Source of the DNA: an uncultured Pseudomonadota bacterium
GTDB taxonomy: Bacteria > Pseudomonadota > Gammaproteobacteria > Burkholderiales > Thiobacillaceae
Assembly (NCBI GenBank): GCA_903835655.1
Contig: CAILNT010000129.1
Coordinates: 44,035 to 108,034 of the forward strand
Direction of reading: 5' to 3'
Length of the DNA stretch: 64,000 bases
Of this stretch, positions 20,364-29,150 are shown piece by piece; the stretch's first letter is position 1, and each line of letters starts with the position of its first letter. Below the pieces are notes generated by a model that saw only the letters and a program-made list of their open reading frames with translations, did no database searches and was not told the DNA's origin. A program made the translations under genes and the position numbers.

Positions 20364-22322
20364 ATGAGCCGCCTGCACCTGATCAATCCGGAAGTGGAAT
20401 TCCTGCGCTATCGCCGCCGCCTGGAGATCGCCGGTGGCGGGGCGGCTGTGTTGTTCCTGATTCTGCTCGCGCGCTTCGTCTGGCTACAGATCATGCAGTT
20501 CGACCACTACCACGCGCTGGCGGAGAACAACCGCATTTCCCTGGTACCGGCACCGCCTTCGCGTGGGGTCATCTATGATCGACAGGGCTTGATCCTGGCG
20601 CAAAATTTTTCCGCGTACACCCTGGAAGTCACCCCGGACAAAGTTGGCAACCTGGATGAAACCATCGCCCAACTCGGCCAGGTGGTCAGCATCGAAGCGA
20701 GCGACCGCAAGCGTTTCAAGCGGCTGCTGGAGGAAAGCAAGAATTTCGAGAGCATTCCCGTCCGTAACCGACTGACGGAAGCCGAGGTCGCCCGCTTCAC
20801 GGTCAACCGCTACCGCTTCCCCGGGGTCGAGGTGAAGGCGCGCCTGTTCCGCCAATACCCACTCGGAGAGGCCTTTTCCCACGTGGTCGGCTATATCGGT
20901 CGTATCGGCCAGCACGACCTGGACCGACTGGAAGCCAACGAGCAATTGGCCAACTACCGGGGCACCGACCACATCGGCAAGCTCGGTATCGAAGCGACCT
21001 ACGAACCCTGGCTGCACGGCCGAACCGGCATAGAAAAGGTCGAGACCGATTCCGGCGGCCGCGCAGTGCGCCTGCTTTCGCGTACCGCGCCGCAATCCGG
21101 CCATGACCTGTACCTGCAACTGGATGCCAAGTTGCAACAAGTGGCAGAAAAGGCATTCGGCGACTACCGCGGCGCCCTGGTGGCGCTGGACCCGCGCAAC
21201 GGCGGCGTACTGGCCCTGGTTTCCCGGCCGGGTTTCGATCCCAATATGTTCGTCGACGGCATCGACAGCGGCAGCTGGCATGAACTCAACGATGCCCGTG
21301 AGCGCCCCTTGATCAACCGTGCCTTGCGCGCCGTCTACCCACCCGGCTCCACCATCAAGCCATTCATGGCACTCGCAGGCCTGGAAACCGGGGTGCGCCG
21401 GGCCGGCGACACCATCGCCGATCCGGGCTATTTCACCCTCCCCGGCAGCAGCCACCGCTACCGCGACTGGAAGAAGGGCGGCCACGGCATGGTGGACATG
21501 AAACGAGCCATCGTCGTTTCCTGCGACACCTATTTTTACGGACTCGCCCAGCAGATGGGCATCGCGCGCATGTCCGGCTTCCTTTCCCAGTTTGGCTTCG
21601 GCAAGAAGAGCGGTATCGACCTGGACGGCGAACTCGCCGGCCTGATGCCGACCCCGGACTGGAAGCGCAAGCGCTACAAACAGCCCTGGTGGCCAGGCGA
21701 GACGGTGATCGCAGGCATCGGCCAGGGTTATGTGCTGGCGACCCCCATGCAATTGGCGGTCGCGACCATGGCCATCGCCAACGACGGTGTGGTCTACAAA
21801 CCCCAGCTCATCCGCGCCTGGCGCGATCCGGGCACCGGCCTGGTGAGTTACGCGGCTTCGCGTGTGGTGGGTCACATCGCGATCAAGGCGGAGGCCCTGC
21901 GTCTGGTGAAGGATGCAATGGTGGAAGTCACTCAGCCGGGCGGTACCGCCTCGGTCGCCGGCTCCCATGCCGCCTACCTGTTCGCCGGCAAGACCGGTAC
22001 GGCGCAGGTAGTCGGCATCCGTCAGGGCGAGAAATACGATGCCAGCCGGATCGGCGCGCAGAACCGCGACCACGCCCTGTTCATCGGCTTCGCGCCGGCC
22101 GACGATCCCAAGATCGTGCTGGCCGTAATGGTGGAAAACGGCGGCCACGGCGGCTCCACGGCCGCTCCGGTGGCGCGCAAGGTGATCGACTACTGGCTGC
22201 TCGGCAAGTTGCCCACGGTCCCCGTACCCCGTCCGCCCGAGACAGCCGCACCGGAAGAAGTGGAAGATGCAGCGCCCGCGGATGAGACCGTGGCGCCTGT
22301 CCTGGAGGAGGTCGCGCAATGA
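20364..22322 (+). CDS. mrdA: Penicillin-binding protein 2 (elongasome transpeptidase)
   Basis: A 652-residue class B PBP that cross-links peptidoglycan during elongation. It has one N-terminal membrane helix (GAAVLFLILLARFVWLQIM), the PBP dimer region with APPSRGVIYDRQG, and a transpeptidase domain with PPGSTIKPF (SxxK serine), SCDTYFY (SxN-type motif as usual in PBP2) and AGKTGTAQ. The C-terminus has a short Pro/Glu-rich tail. The 73-base gap from mreD includes an imperfect hairpin (CCCCCT / AGGGGG). Its stop overlaps the rodA start by four bases. Confidence 0.98.
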   Translation: MSRLHLINPEVEFLRYRRRLEIAGGGAAVLFLILLARFVWLQIMQFDHYHALAENNRISLVPAPPSRGVIYDRQGLILAQNFSAYTLEVTPDKVGNLDETIAQLGQVVSIEASDRKRFKRLLEESKNFESIPVRNRLTEAEVARFTVNRYRFPGVEVKARLFRQYPLGEAFSHVVGYIGRIGQHDLDRLEANEQLANYRGTDHIGKLGIEATYEPWLHGRTGIEKVETDSGGRAVRLLSRTAPQSGHDLYLQLDAKLQQVAEKAFGDYRGALVALDPRNGGVLALVSRPGFDPNMFVDGIDSGSWHELNDARERPLINRALRAVYPPGSTIKPFMALAGLETGVRRAGDTIADPGYFTLPGSSHRYRDWKKGGHGMVDMKRAIVVSCDTYFYGLAQQMGIARMSGFLSQFGFGKKSGIDLDGELAGLMPTPDWKRKRYKQPWWPGETVIAGIGQGYVLATPMQLAVATMAIANDGVVYKPQLIRAWRDPGTGLVSYAASRVVGHIAIKAEALRLVKDAMVEVTQPGGTASVAGSHAAYLFAGKTGTAQVVGIRQGEKYDASRIGAQNRDHALFIGFAPADDPKIVLAVMVENGGHGGSTAAPVARKVIDYWLLGKLPTVPVPRPPETAAPEEVEDAAPADETVAPVLEEVAQ

Positions 22323-23419
22323 TCCTCAGAACGCTGGTCACCCGTCTTTTCGCCTATCTCGACGGCCCCTTGTTGGGATTGCTCCTGCTCCTGCTCCTGC
22401 TCAGCAGCGCCGTGGTGTATAGCGCTTCCGGCGAGAACCCGGCCAAGATGACCACCCACTTCATCAATATGTCGGTGGCGCTGGGCGCCATGTTGCTGGT
22501 CTCCCACATCCCGCCACAGCGACTCATGCAGTTCACCCTGCCCGCCTACGCCTTGGGTCTGATCCTGCTGCTGGGCGTGGCGCTGTTCGGCGTCGTCGTC
22601 AACGGCTCCAGGCGCTGGCTGGATCTGGGCCTCACCCGCATCCAGCCCTCGGAATTGATGCGGCTGGCCGCACCCATGATGCTGGCCTGGTATCTGCACT
22701 ACAAGCAGGAAACCATGCGCCGCCGCGACTTCCTGATCGCAGGCCTGTTGCTGGTCCTGCCTCTGGGCCTCATCGCCAAGCAACCCGATCTCGGCACCGC
22801 CTTGATGATCGCGGCCTCCGGCTTCTACGTCCTGTTTCTGGGCGGCCTGTCCTGGAAGGTTCTCTTCGGCGCCGCCGCTACGGCCGGCGCGGCCCTGCCC
22901 CTGGCCTGGAACTACCTGCTGCACGACTATCAGCGTAATCGCGTGCTCACCCTGATCGACCCTTCCTCCGACCCACTCGGCGCCGGCTACCACATCATCC
23001 AGTCCACCATCGCCGTCGGCTCCGGAGGCGTCGCCGGCAAGGGCTGGATGGCGGGTACCCAGACCCATCTGGATTTCCTGCCGGAATGCAGCACCGACTT
23101 CATTTTCGCTGTCTACTCGGAAGAATTCGGCCTGATCGGCAACCTGTTCCTGCTGCTGCTCTACGCCGCGATCATCTGGCGCGGTCTCATGCTCGCCTCC
23201 GGCGCGCCCTCGCTGTTCGGCCGCCTCTTCGCCGGCGCCATCGTGCTGACCTTCGCCACCTATGCATTCGTCAACATGGGCATGGTCTCCGGCATCCTCC
23301 CCGTGGTGGGGGTGCCGCTACCCCTGGTCAGCTACGGCGGCACCTCGATGCTCACCGTGCTCGTCGGCTTCGGCATCGTGATGAACCTCGTATCCCACAA
23401 GAAACTGGTGAAGACCTAG
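22319..23419 (+). CDS. rodA: Peptidoglycan glycosyltransferase RodA
   Basis: A 366-residue SEDS-family membrane protein that polymerises glycan strands with PBP2. It has about ten hydrophobic segments and the SEDS signatures NGSRRWLDLGLTRIQPSELMR, KQPDLGTALMI, GSGGVAGKGWMAGTQTHLDFLPE with the catalytic-type acidic residues, and the terminal VGVPLPLVSYGGTSMLTVLVGFGI. It overlaps mrdA by four bases and ends the cell-wall operon in this genome, since rlpA is displaced by an intervening regulatory block. Confidence 0.98.
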   Translation: MILRTLVTRLFAYLDGPLLGLLLLLLLLSSAVVYSASGENPAKMTTHFINMSVALGAMLLVSHIPPQRLMQFTLPAYALGLILLLGVALFGVVVNGSRRWLDLGLTRIQPSELMRLAAPMMLAWYLHYKQETMRRRDFLIAGLLLVLPLGLIAKQPDLGTALMIAASGFYVLFLGGLSWKVLFGAAATAGAALPLAWNYLLHDYQRNRVLTLIDPSSDPLGAGYHIIQSTIAVGSGGVAGKGWMAGTQTHLDFLPECSTDFIFAVYSEEFGLIGNLFLLLLYAAIIWRGLMLASGAPSLFGRLFAGAIVLTFATYAFVNMGMVSGILPVVGVPLPLVSYGGTSMLTVLVGFGIVMNLVSHKKLVKT

Positions 23420-23539
23420 CCGCCTATCGGACCAGTCTGACGGTTCCAGGGCTCGGGGGCAGCACCCCACCGGCAAGCGGTGCCGCACGCGTGGTTTACC
23501 GGTAGAGCCCGTCTCGGTGAGTTGTAGCATTTCCACACC

Positions 23540-23878
23540 TCATCCCAGGTTCTTGATTTCCCTCGCCAGGGAGGCGGAGTCGTCTACCGAGATGCCGTGC
23601 CGTTGCAGAATCTGGCTCAGCTTTTGGGCCTTTTCCTGTTCCTCCTGGTGCACTCGGCGCAGTTCCAGCCAGATACCGTAGGCCATGCGCAGAGCCCAGG
23701 AAGTCACCAGTGCGATGGTGAACGCATAGGCAACGGGGCGTAGAGAAATGTCCGTGAGTGCCATCACCAGAGACAGCAGCGCGCCAAGGTAGAACACTGC
23801 ATCGAGCCCGAACCAGATGAGGAGGAGCTTGCCTTTGCCGGTTTTCCATACCACTTCCAAAGTTGCTGACTTGCTCAT
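23540..23878 (-). CDS. Hypothetical small membrane protein
   Basis: A 112-residue protein starting MSKSATLEVVWKTGKGKLL, preceded by a good AAAGGAG site. Two hydrophobic segments lie near residues 19-40 (LLLIWFGLDAVFYLGALLSLVMAL) and 48-68, followed by a charged helical tail (ELRRVHQEEQEKAQKLSQIL) ending in LAREIKNLG. I do not recognise a named family. It lies convergent to rodA after a 120-base gap and upstream of a REP-like hairpin, inside the segment that separates rodA from rlpA. Function unknown. Confidence 0.65.
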   Translation of the reverse strand: MSKSATLEVVWKTGKGKLLLIWFGLDAVFYLGALLSLVMALTDISLRPVAYAFTIALVTSWALRMAYGIWLELRRVHQEEQEKAQKLSQILQRHGISVDDSASLAREIKNLG

Positions 23879-24014
23879 TTCGTGCTCCTTTCCCGCCCGG
23901 AGCGGGGCTCCGGTAGTGCGTTAATGCAGGAATAGGCACGGCCGTCGCGCGGATGGCTCACGCTTGGCTCACGGATTCGCTATTTCAGAGCAAGGGATCT
24001 CGTGATGGCAGTTT

Positions 24015-24078
24015 TCGCGGGCAAGCCCGCTTCTACGGCGACGGCGACGGGTGTTCGTGGGAGCGGGCTTGCCCGCGA
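24015..24078. repeat. REP-like hairpin repeat
   Basis: Two 22-base inverted arms, TCGCGGGCAAGCCCGCTTC.. and its near-complement, with two mismatches and a 20-base spacer. The core GCGGGCAAGCCCGC is itself palindromic and closely resembles REP elements known from Pseudomonas genomes. It lies just past the 3' end of the BTAD regulator gene and could form a stable RNA hairpin there. Confidence 0.8.
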
Positions 24079-24102
24079 TGACGCAGTCGCCGCCCAGCCG
24101 TT

Positions 24103-25311
24103 TCAGGCTCTGGCCGGCTCGAACAGCGCCTCGATGGCGGGGCCGGGCAGGACGCCCAGGACCTTGGCGAGGAGTTCCCTGCAGCGAGTGTGGAGGCTGA
24201 CGGCCTGGCCGTACTCGTTGCGGCGCAGGTGACTGCGCAGGAGGCGCAAACAGAGTTCCTCGTCCAGGGGGAAGAGTTCCCGCATGCGTTCGTACAGGGC
24301 ATCGGCTTCCACCTGGCGGCCAGCCCGCTCGAAGGCTTCCCCCAGTCGCCGCGCAACCCGTTGCAGGCGGGCGCGGATGCGTTCCCGCGCCAGCACCGTC
24401 CATGCCGTTTCCTCGCCCGCCAGGAAATCGCCTTCGTACAGACCCAGGGCGTGTTCCAACAGGACCTGCCCGCAGGCCGGGTCGGTGGTTTGGTCCACCT
24501 GCAAGAGCAGCCGCTCGCAGGTCCAGGCGTCCACCCAGCACAGGTCCTGGTTGAGGGAGAGCAGTCCATCCCCCAGTTGCAGGAGCTCGGGCAGGGCGAG
24601 CAGGTGGCGCAGGCGACTCAAGGCCATGTCGAAGCCACCCCGGCTGAGCGGAGCATCGCCGAAGCCGTCACCTTCCCCCAGGGATTGGCGCAGCAGGGTC
24701 ACCGGCACGGCACGGCCACCCCGCGCCAGCAGGGAGTGCAGCAGGAGCAAGGGCCGGCGCTGGGCCTTGCCGCTGAAGCGCAGAGGCTGGCCGTGCAGAA
24801 GCATCACCGTCTGACCCAGGGTGTAGATGCGCACCGGGTAGGGCCAGTGGAGCAGGCAGGGGGATGGGGGCCGCAGCCCGACGTGTTCGACGATTCGACG
24901 TGCCGAGCAAGGCTCGATGCCAGCCTCCAGGGCCTCTGCGCAGAGACGAGCCAGGAGGTCGTCGTGCCCGGTCAGCAGGCCGTCTGCCACGCCTTGGCAG
25001 CCACCGCTCAGCCGGCTTTGGGCCAGCGCCCGGCGCAGTTGCTCCAGGCCCGCCTGCCGCCAGCCGTGTTGCAACAGGACGTGGGCGGCCAGGAACATGC
25101 TTTGCAGCCGCTGCGTGCCTTCGGGGAGGCCCATCTGCCAGCATTCCAGCGCTGCACAGGCAGCTTCGAGCCGGTCTGAGCGAAGCGCGGTTGCAACATC
25201 TTCCGGGAGCGGCGGGGCGCCGCCGCATTCAGGCTGGCTCCAAGCAAGGCCGCACGAAGAGGGAGGCGTATTGTGCGGATCAGGAAGGGGATCGAAGTCG
25301 TTTGGGGTCAT
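24103..25311 (-). CDS. BTAD/SARP-like transcriptional regulator with winged helix
   Basis: A 402-residue protein from the ATG at 25311; an in-frame ATG at 25353 is an alternative and neither has a strong ribosome site. The N-terminal 150 residues are helical and Leu/Ala-rich. A winged-helix OmpR-like region follows (PVRIYTLGQTVMLLHGQPL ... RRPLLLLHSLLARGGRAVPV ... ALSRLRHLL), then a bacterial transcriptional activator domain of TPR type (GLYEGDFLAGEETAWTVLARERIRAR ... LYERMRELFPLDEELCLRLL). Such proteins activate nearby or secondary pathways in response to an unknown signal. It is divergent from a Crp/Fnr-type gene, with which it may form a regulatory pair. Confidence 0.8.
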   Translation of the reverse strand: MTPNDFDPLPDPHNTPPSSCGLAWSQPECGGAPPLPEDVATALRSDRLEAACAALECWQMGLPEGTQRLQSMFLAAHVLLQHGWRQAGLEQLRRALAQSRLSGGCQGVADGLLTGHDDLLARLCAEALEAGIEPCSARRIVEHVGLRPPSPCLLHWPYPVRIYTLGQTVMLLHGQPLRFSGKAQRRPLLLLHSLLARGGRAVPVTLLRQSLGEGDGFGDAPLSRGGFDMALSRLRHLLALPELLQLGDGLLSLNQDLCWVDAWTCERLLLQVDQTTDPACGQVLLEHALGLYEGDFLAGEETAWTVLARERIRARLQRVARRLGEAFERAGRQVEADALYERMRELFPLDEELCLRLLRSHLRRNEYGQAVSLHTRCRELLAKVLGVLPGPAIEALFEPARA

Positions 25312-25464
25312 GGTCGTCGTCGTGAAAAGTCCCGGTTCCAGGATCCTTTTCATTCTTCGCCCCCAGGGTAGCGAATCCGGCCCCCGAGTTCTGTTCGCGC
25401 GCTCACACAGACGCCTATCCGGGAGTATTGTTCCGCCCCCATCATCGGGTACTGAATACGCCAC

Positions 25465-26184
25465 ATGACCCCTCCCTCGCCGGAATCGAACCGCCTCCTC
25501 GCCACCTTGCCCGCCGATGAACGCGCCTGCCTGATGCCCTTCCTGCACTGGGTGGAACTGGAACGGGGCAGCATCCTATACCGCTCCGGGGATGCGCCGG
25601 ACTATCTCTACTTCCCGGTTTCCCTGGTATCGGCGCTGATTGCCCTGGGCCGCAGCGGGGCCACCGCCGCCCTGGCCTTGATCGGCCGTGAGGGCGGTAT
25701 CGGCCTGATGGAGGTGCTGGCCGGGGAACGCCTGCCCCACGACGTCGTGGCGCTTTTGCCGGGCGGAGCCTATCGCCTGCCCGCCAGCCAGGCTGCCCGG
25801 GTGTTCGCACCCGCGTCCGCCCTGCTGGCCGCCAGCCTGAACCACGGGCATTCCCTCATGACCCAGATCGCTCAAACGGCCTTCTGCAATCTGCACCATA
25901 CCCTGGACCAGCGCCTCTGCCGATGGCTACTCTCCATCGCCTACCGCAGTTCGGCGCGGGAACTACAGTTGACCGAGGCACAGATCGCCGACGTGCTGGG
26001 AGTACGCCGGGAGACAGTATCCCTGGCCACCGTGCGGCTCCAGGAGGAGGGCCTGATCCGGCATGACCGGGGCGTGGTGGAAATCCTCGACCGGGACAGC
26101 CTGGAGGCCAAGGCCTGCGAATGCCTCCCCGTATTCCCCTGGCATGCGTATCCGGTGACTTGCGTGGTGTCGGCGGCAACTTGA
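25465..26184 (+). CDS. Crp/Fnr family transcriptional regulator
   Basis: A 239-residue protein starting MTPPSPESNRLLATLPADE. It has a cyclic-nucleotide-binding-like beta barrel (WVELERGSILYRSGDAPDYLYFPVSG-type, IGREGGIGLMEVLAG) and a C-terminal helix-turn-helix (LTEAQIADVLGVRRETVSLATVRLQEEG). The four-Cys iron-sulfur pattern of FNR is absent and the cAMP-contact residues are not conserved, so the ligand is unknown. Genes of this YeiL/Crp subgroup often sit alone near stress or signalling genes. Here it is divergent from the BTAD regulator across a 153-base shared control region. Confidence 0.85.
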   Translation: MTPPSPESNRLLATLPADERACLMPFLHWVELERGSILYRSGDAPDYLYFPVSLVSALIALGRSGATAALALIGREGGIGLMEVLAGERLPHDVVALLPGGAYRLPASQAARVFAPASALLAASLNHGHSLMTQIAQTAFCNLHHTLDQRLCRWLLSIAYRSSARELQLTEAQIADVLGVRRETVSLATVRLQEEGLIRHDRGVVEILDRDSLEAKACECLPVFPWHAYPVTCVVSAAT

Positions 26185-26315
26185 CCCGCCCATGGTCCCA
26201 CGTTGCGGTATCGCAAGCTCGAACGCCACTTATCGAACAAAAAACTTGTAAAAACATAATCATAAACGATAATCTTGTAGCAAATTCTCACGACGTTTAT
26301 CGGTGCGAGGCTGGC

Positions 26316-27521
26316 ATGAACCGTAACCCTTTGAACAAGCAACTGCGTACCCCCGTGATCGCCGTCGCGATCGCCGCCTATCTCGCCGGTTGCGCCAGCG
26401 TGACCGAGAAGAACGCCCAGAGGGTGCAGCCAGCGCAGACCGCACACGGCGACGCGGTCACGCCGCCGTTCAAGGGCGGCGGCTACTACAAGGACGACGG
26501 CCCGGGGCGCAAGGCACCGGCCAACCTGGATCGGGTGCCGGATGCCGTACCCCGGGTGGAGGCGCTGAACGCTCGTGCCAACGACCCGTATACCGTGCTG
26601 GGCAAGGCCTACACGCCCATGGCTGCCGGCGAACACTACAAGGAACACGGCCTGGCCTCCTGGTACGGGCGCAAGTTCCACGGCAAGAAGACCTCCTCGG
26701 GCGAGCCTTACGACATGTACGCCATGACGGCGGCCCATGCCACTTTGCCTATCCCCTGCTACGCGCGCGTCACCAACAGCAACACCGGACAGAGCGTCGT
26801 CGTCCGGGTCAACGATCGCGGCCCCTTCCACGAAGGCCGCATCATCGACCTGTCGTATACCGCCGCCTACAAGCTCGATGTGCTCAAGGGCGTGACGCCG
26901 GTCGAGGTCGAACTGGTCAGTGCCGAAGCCTCGCCCGATTCCTTCATCGCCCAGGCCGGCCCTGCTTCCTCGCCCGCGGACGTACCCACCTCGGCAGCAA
27001 CGACGGAGGCGGTCTACCTGCAACTCGGCGCCTACAGCAATCCAGCCTCCGCGGAAGCCCTGCTGTACCGCGCCAGCACCAAGCTTTCGCGCGATTTTCC
27101 CGGCGTGATGCGCCTGGACAGCGAAGGCTTGCACAAGATCCAGGCCGGCCCGTTCAAGTCCGCGGCCGCAGCCGATCAGGCCGCCACGCGCATCCGCGAG
27201 GAACTGGATGTACAGCCGATCAAGATCAAAGCCAGACAGGTCAGCAGCGTTGCGGCCGTTCCGGCCGCGGCCACCCCGGTTGCCCCCGCGTCCGGCCTCT
27301 ATCTACAGCTCGCCGCCTTGTCCACGACGGCTGCGGCCGATGAGCTCAGCACCCGGGTCAAGGCCCGGTTCGGGGATCGACTGCCCGGCATCGACCGGCT
27401 CACGGTGGGCAAGCTGATCAAGGTGCAAGCCGGCCCCTTCCTCGACGCCGCATCCGCCGAGCGCTTGGCCCTGGCCTATCAGCAAGACTTCGGCACCACG
27501 CCATACAAGGTGCAGCGTTAA
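26316..27521 (+). CDS. rlpA: RlpA-like septal ring lytic transglycosylase, lipoprotein with two SPOR domains
   Basis: A 401-residue lipoprotein. The ATG at 26316 gives a signal peptide ending in the lipobox LAGC (Cys at about residue 26). The double-psi beta-barrel domain (GLASWYGRKFHGKKTSSGEPYD, ARVTNSNTGQSVVVRVNDRGPF, IIDLSYTAAYKL) holds the catalytic Asp of NDRGPF. Two successive SPOR repeats follow (YLQLGAYSNPASAEALL...IQAGPF and YLQLAALSTTAAADELS...VQAGPF), which bind denuded septal glycan; most relatives have one. The gene usually follows rodA closely; here about 2.9 kb intervene. Confidence 0.92.
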   Translation: MNRNPLNKQLRTPVIAVAIAAYLAGCASVTEKNAQRVQPAQTAHGDAVTPPFKGGGYYKDDGPGRKAPANLDRVPDAVPRVEALNARANDPYTVLGKAYTPMAAGEHYKEHGLASWYGRKFHGKKTSSGEPYDMYAMTAAHATLPIPCYARVTNSNTGQSVVVRVNDRGPFHEGRIIDLSYTAAYKLDVLKGVTPVEVELVSAEASPDSFIAQAGPASSPADVPTSAATTEAVYLQLGAYSNPASAEALLYRASTKLSRDFPGVMRLDSEGLHKIQAGPFKSAAAADQAATRIREELDVQPIKIKARQVSSVAAVPAAATPVAPASGLYLQLAALSTTAAADELSTRVKARFGDRLPGIDRLTVGKLIKVQAGPFLDAASAERLALAYQQDFGTTPYKVQR

Positions 27522-27584
27522 CGGCCGCCGAGTCCTCACGGCACTATAATGTGCCGCTTTCAACCCCACCCAGCGAACGTCACC

Positions 27585-28040
27585 ATGACCGACCAACAAG
27601 CTCAGCCCGTGTTCAACATCGAAAAGATCTACGTCAAGGATCTTTCCGTGGAAGTGCCCAATGCGCCCGCCATCTTCCTCGAACGCGACGCGCCGCTGAT
27701 GGAAATGCAGATCAACACCCAGAGCGCCCAGGTCGATGAAGGCATCTATCAGAGCATCATCACCCTCACCATCACCGCCAAGATCAAGGACAAGACCGCG
27801 TTCGTGGTGGAACTGCAACAAGGTGGCATCTTCCGCATCCAGAATCTGCCGCCGGAAGCCCTGGAGCCGGCGCTGGCCATCGGCTGCCCCAACATCCTCT
27901 TTCCCTACGCGCGCGAATCCGTGTCCGACGCCGTGCTCAAGGCCGGCTTCCCGCCCCTGATGCTGCAACCGGTGAACTTTGAAGCGCTGTACATGCAGCA
28001 ACAGCAAGCTCAGGCACAAGCCGCCGGCCAGCCGAACTAA
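27585..28040 (+). CDS. secB: Protein-export chaperone SecB
   Basis: A 151-residue cytosolic chaperone that keeps precursors unfolded and delivers them to SecA. It contains FNIEKIYVKDLSVEVPNAP, the LTITAKIKDKTAFVVELQQGGIF core, and CPNILFPYARE...VSDAVLKAGFPPLMLQPVNFEALY, all typical. The C-terminus is Gln/Ala-rich. The start at 27585 (MTDQQAQP) is chosen by family length. It is seven bases before gpsA on the same strand, the normal secB-gpsA order. Confidence 0.98.
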   Translation: MTDQQAQPVFNIEKIYVKDLSVEVPNAPAIFLERDAPLMEMQINTQSAQVDEGIYQSIITLTITAKIKDKTAFVVELQQGGIFRIQNLPPEALEPALAIGCPNILFPYARESVSDAVLKAGFPPLMLQPVNFEALYMQQQQAQAQAAGQPN

Positions 28041-28047
28041 CCTTCCG

Positions 28048-29037
28048 ATGCGCATCACGGTACTGGGGGCCGGCGCCTGGGGCACGGCCATGGGCATCCG
28101 CCTGGCAGACCGGGCATCGGTGCGGCTGTGGACGCGCTCACGGGAGCACGCCGAGGCTATGCTTGCCGCGCGCACCAATACGCGTTACCTGCCCGGGCAG
28201 GAGCTGCCCACCGGACTCTCGCCGTCGTCCGACCTGGGCCATGCGCTGGATGGCGCGGACTGGCTGATTTCGGCGGTGCCCAGCAGCGCCTTTCGTCCCC
28301 TGCTGCAAACACTGCGTGAACGGGGCGTCAAGACGCCCCTGATCTGGCTGTGCAAGGGCTTCGAAGCCGCTACACGGCGCCTGCCGCACGAAGTGCTGGA
28401 AGAAGTCTGGCCGGAGCATCCGCCGGCGGGTGTCCTCTCCGGCCCGAGTTTCGCCCTGGAGGTCGCACGTGGCCTGCCAGCCGCGCTCACCATCGCCTCT
28501 GCCGACACCCGATTTGCCCGCCATGCCGCCCAGGCCCTGCACGACCCGCGCCTGCGCCTATACGCCAGCAGCGATGTAATCGGAGTGGAACTGGGCGGCG
28601 CAGTGAAGAATGTCATCGCCATCGCCACCGGCATTTCCGATGGCCTGGGCTTTGGCCTCAACGCGCGCGCGGCCCTGGTGACCCGCGGCCTGGCCGAGCT
28701 CACCCGCCTGGGACTGCATCTGGGTGGCCGTCCGGAAACCTTCATGGGACTGTCCGGCATGGGCGACCTGATTCTGACCTGCACGGGCGATCTCTCTCGC
28801 AACCGCCAGCTGGGCCTGCGCCTGGCCGCCGGAGAAAGTCTGGAGGGCGCCCTGCGCGAATTGGGTCACGTCGCCGAGGGAGCCACGACGGCCCTGGAAC
28901 TCGCTGGCCTGGCCGATACCTCACGGATCGACATGCCCATCGCTCAGGCGGTGGCCAGCATCCTGCGCGGCGACATGCCACCACGCGAAGCCGTAGCCGC
29001 TCTACTGGCGCGCGAACTGAAGGACGAAGGCTGCTAG
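28048..29037 (+). CDS. gpsA: NAD(P)H-dependent glycerol-3-phosphate dehydrogenase
   Basis: A 329-residue enzyme making sn-glycerol-3-phosphate for phospholipid synthesis. It has the Rossmann motif VLGAGAWGTAMGIRLA, the LLICKGFE-like WLCKGFEAATRRLPHEVLEE, the LSGPSFALEVARGLPAA loop, the catalytic Lys region GVELGGAVKNVIAIATGISDGLGFGLNARAALVTRGLAE and GMGDLILTCTGDLSRNRQLG. The start at 28048 lies within the open frame that begins inside secB. It ends before a strong bidirectional terminator. Confidence 0.98.
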   Translation: MRITVLGAGAWGTAMGIRLADRASVRLWTRSREHAEAMLAARTNTRYLPGQELPTGLSPSSDLGHALDGADWLISAVPSSAFRPLLQTLRERGVKTPLIWLCKGFEAATRRLPHEVLEEVWPEHPPAGVLSGPSFALEVARGLPAALTIASADTRFARHAAQALHDPRLRLYASSDVIGVELGGAVKNVIAIATGISDGLGFGLNARAALVTRGLAELTRLGLHLGGRPETFMGLSGMGDLILTCTGDLSRNRQLGLRLAAGESLEGALRELGHVAEGATTALELAGLADTSRIDMPIAQAVASILRGDMPPREAVAALLARELKDEGC

Positions 29038-29103
29038 CGGACTGCCCGACGGTTTCCGCCGCATCGGGTGGTGTAGGTGACCGATCCCGATCGGCACCAG
29101 AAT

Positions 29104-29134
29104 AAAAAAGGGGGAACCGAAGTTCCCCCTTTTT
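29104..29134. terminator. Bidirectional intrinsic terminator
   Basis: AAAAAAGGGGGAAC, a CGAA loop and GTTCCCCCTTTTT form an 8-bp GC-rich stem extended by A:T pairs, with T-runs on both strands. It sits between gpsA (plus) and the convergent repeat-protein gene (minus) and should end both transcripts. Confidence 0.92.
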
Positions 29135-29150
29135 CTATGGCCGAGTCTAC

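Noticed and set aside
20484..22319. 611-codon minus-strand frame opposite mrdA
   Set aside because: Shadow of PBP2, whose transpeptidase motifs are all in the plus frame.
24001..24100. Inverted repeat considered as a CRISPR or terminator
   Set aside because: Only one pair of arms, no spacers and no T-tract; its sequence fits a REP element.
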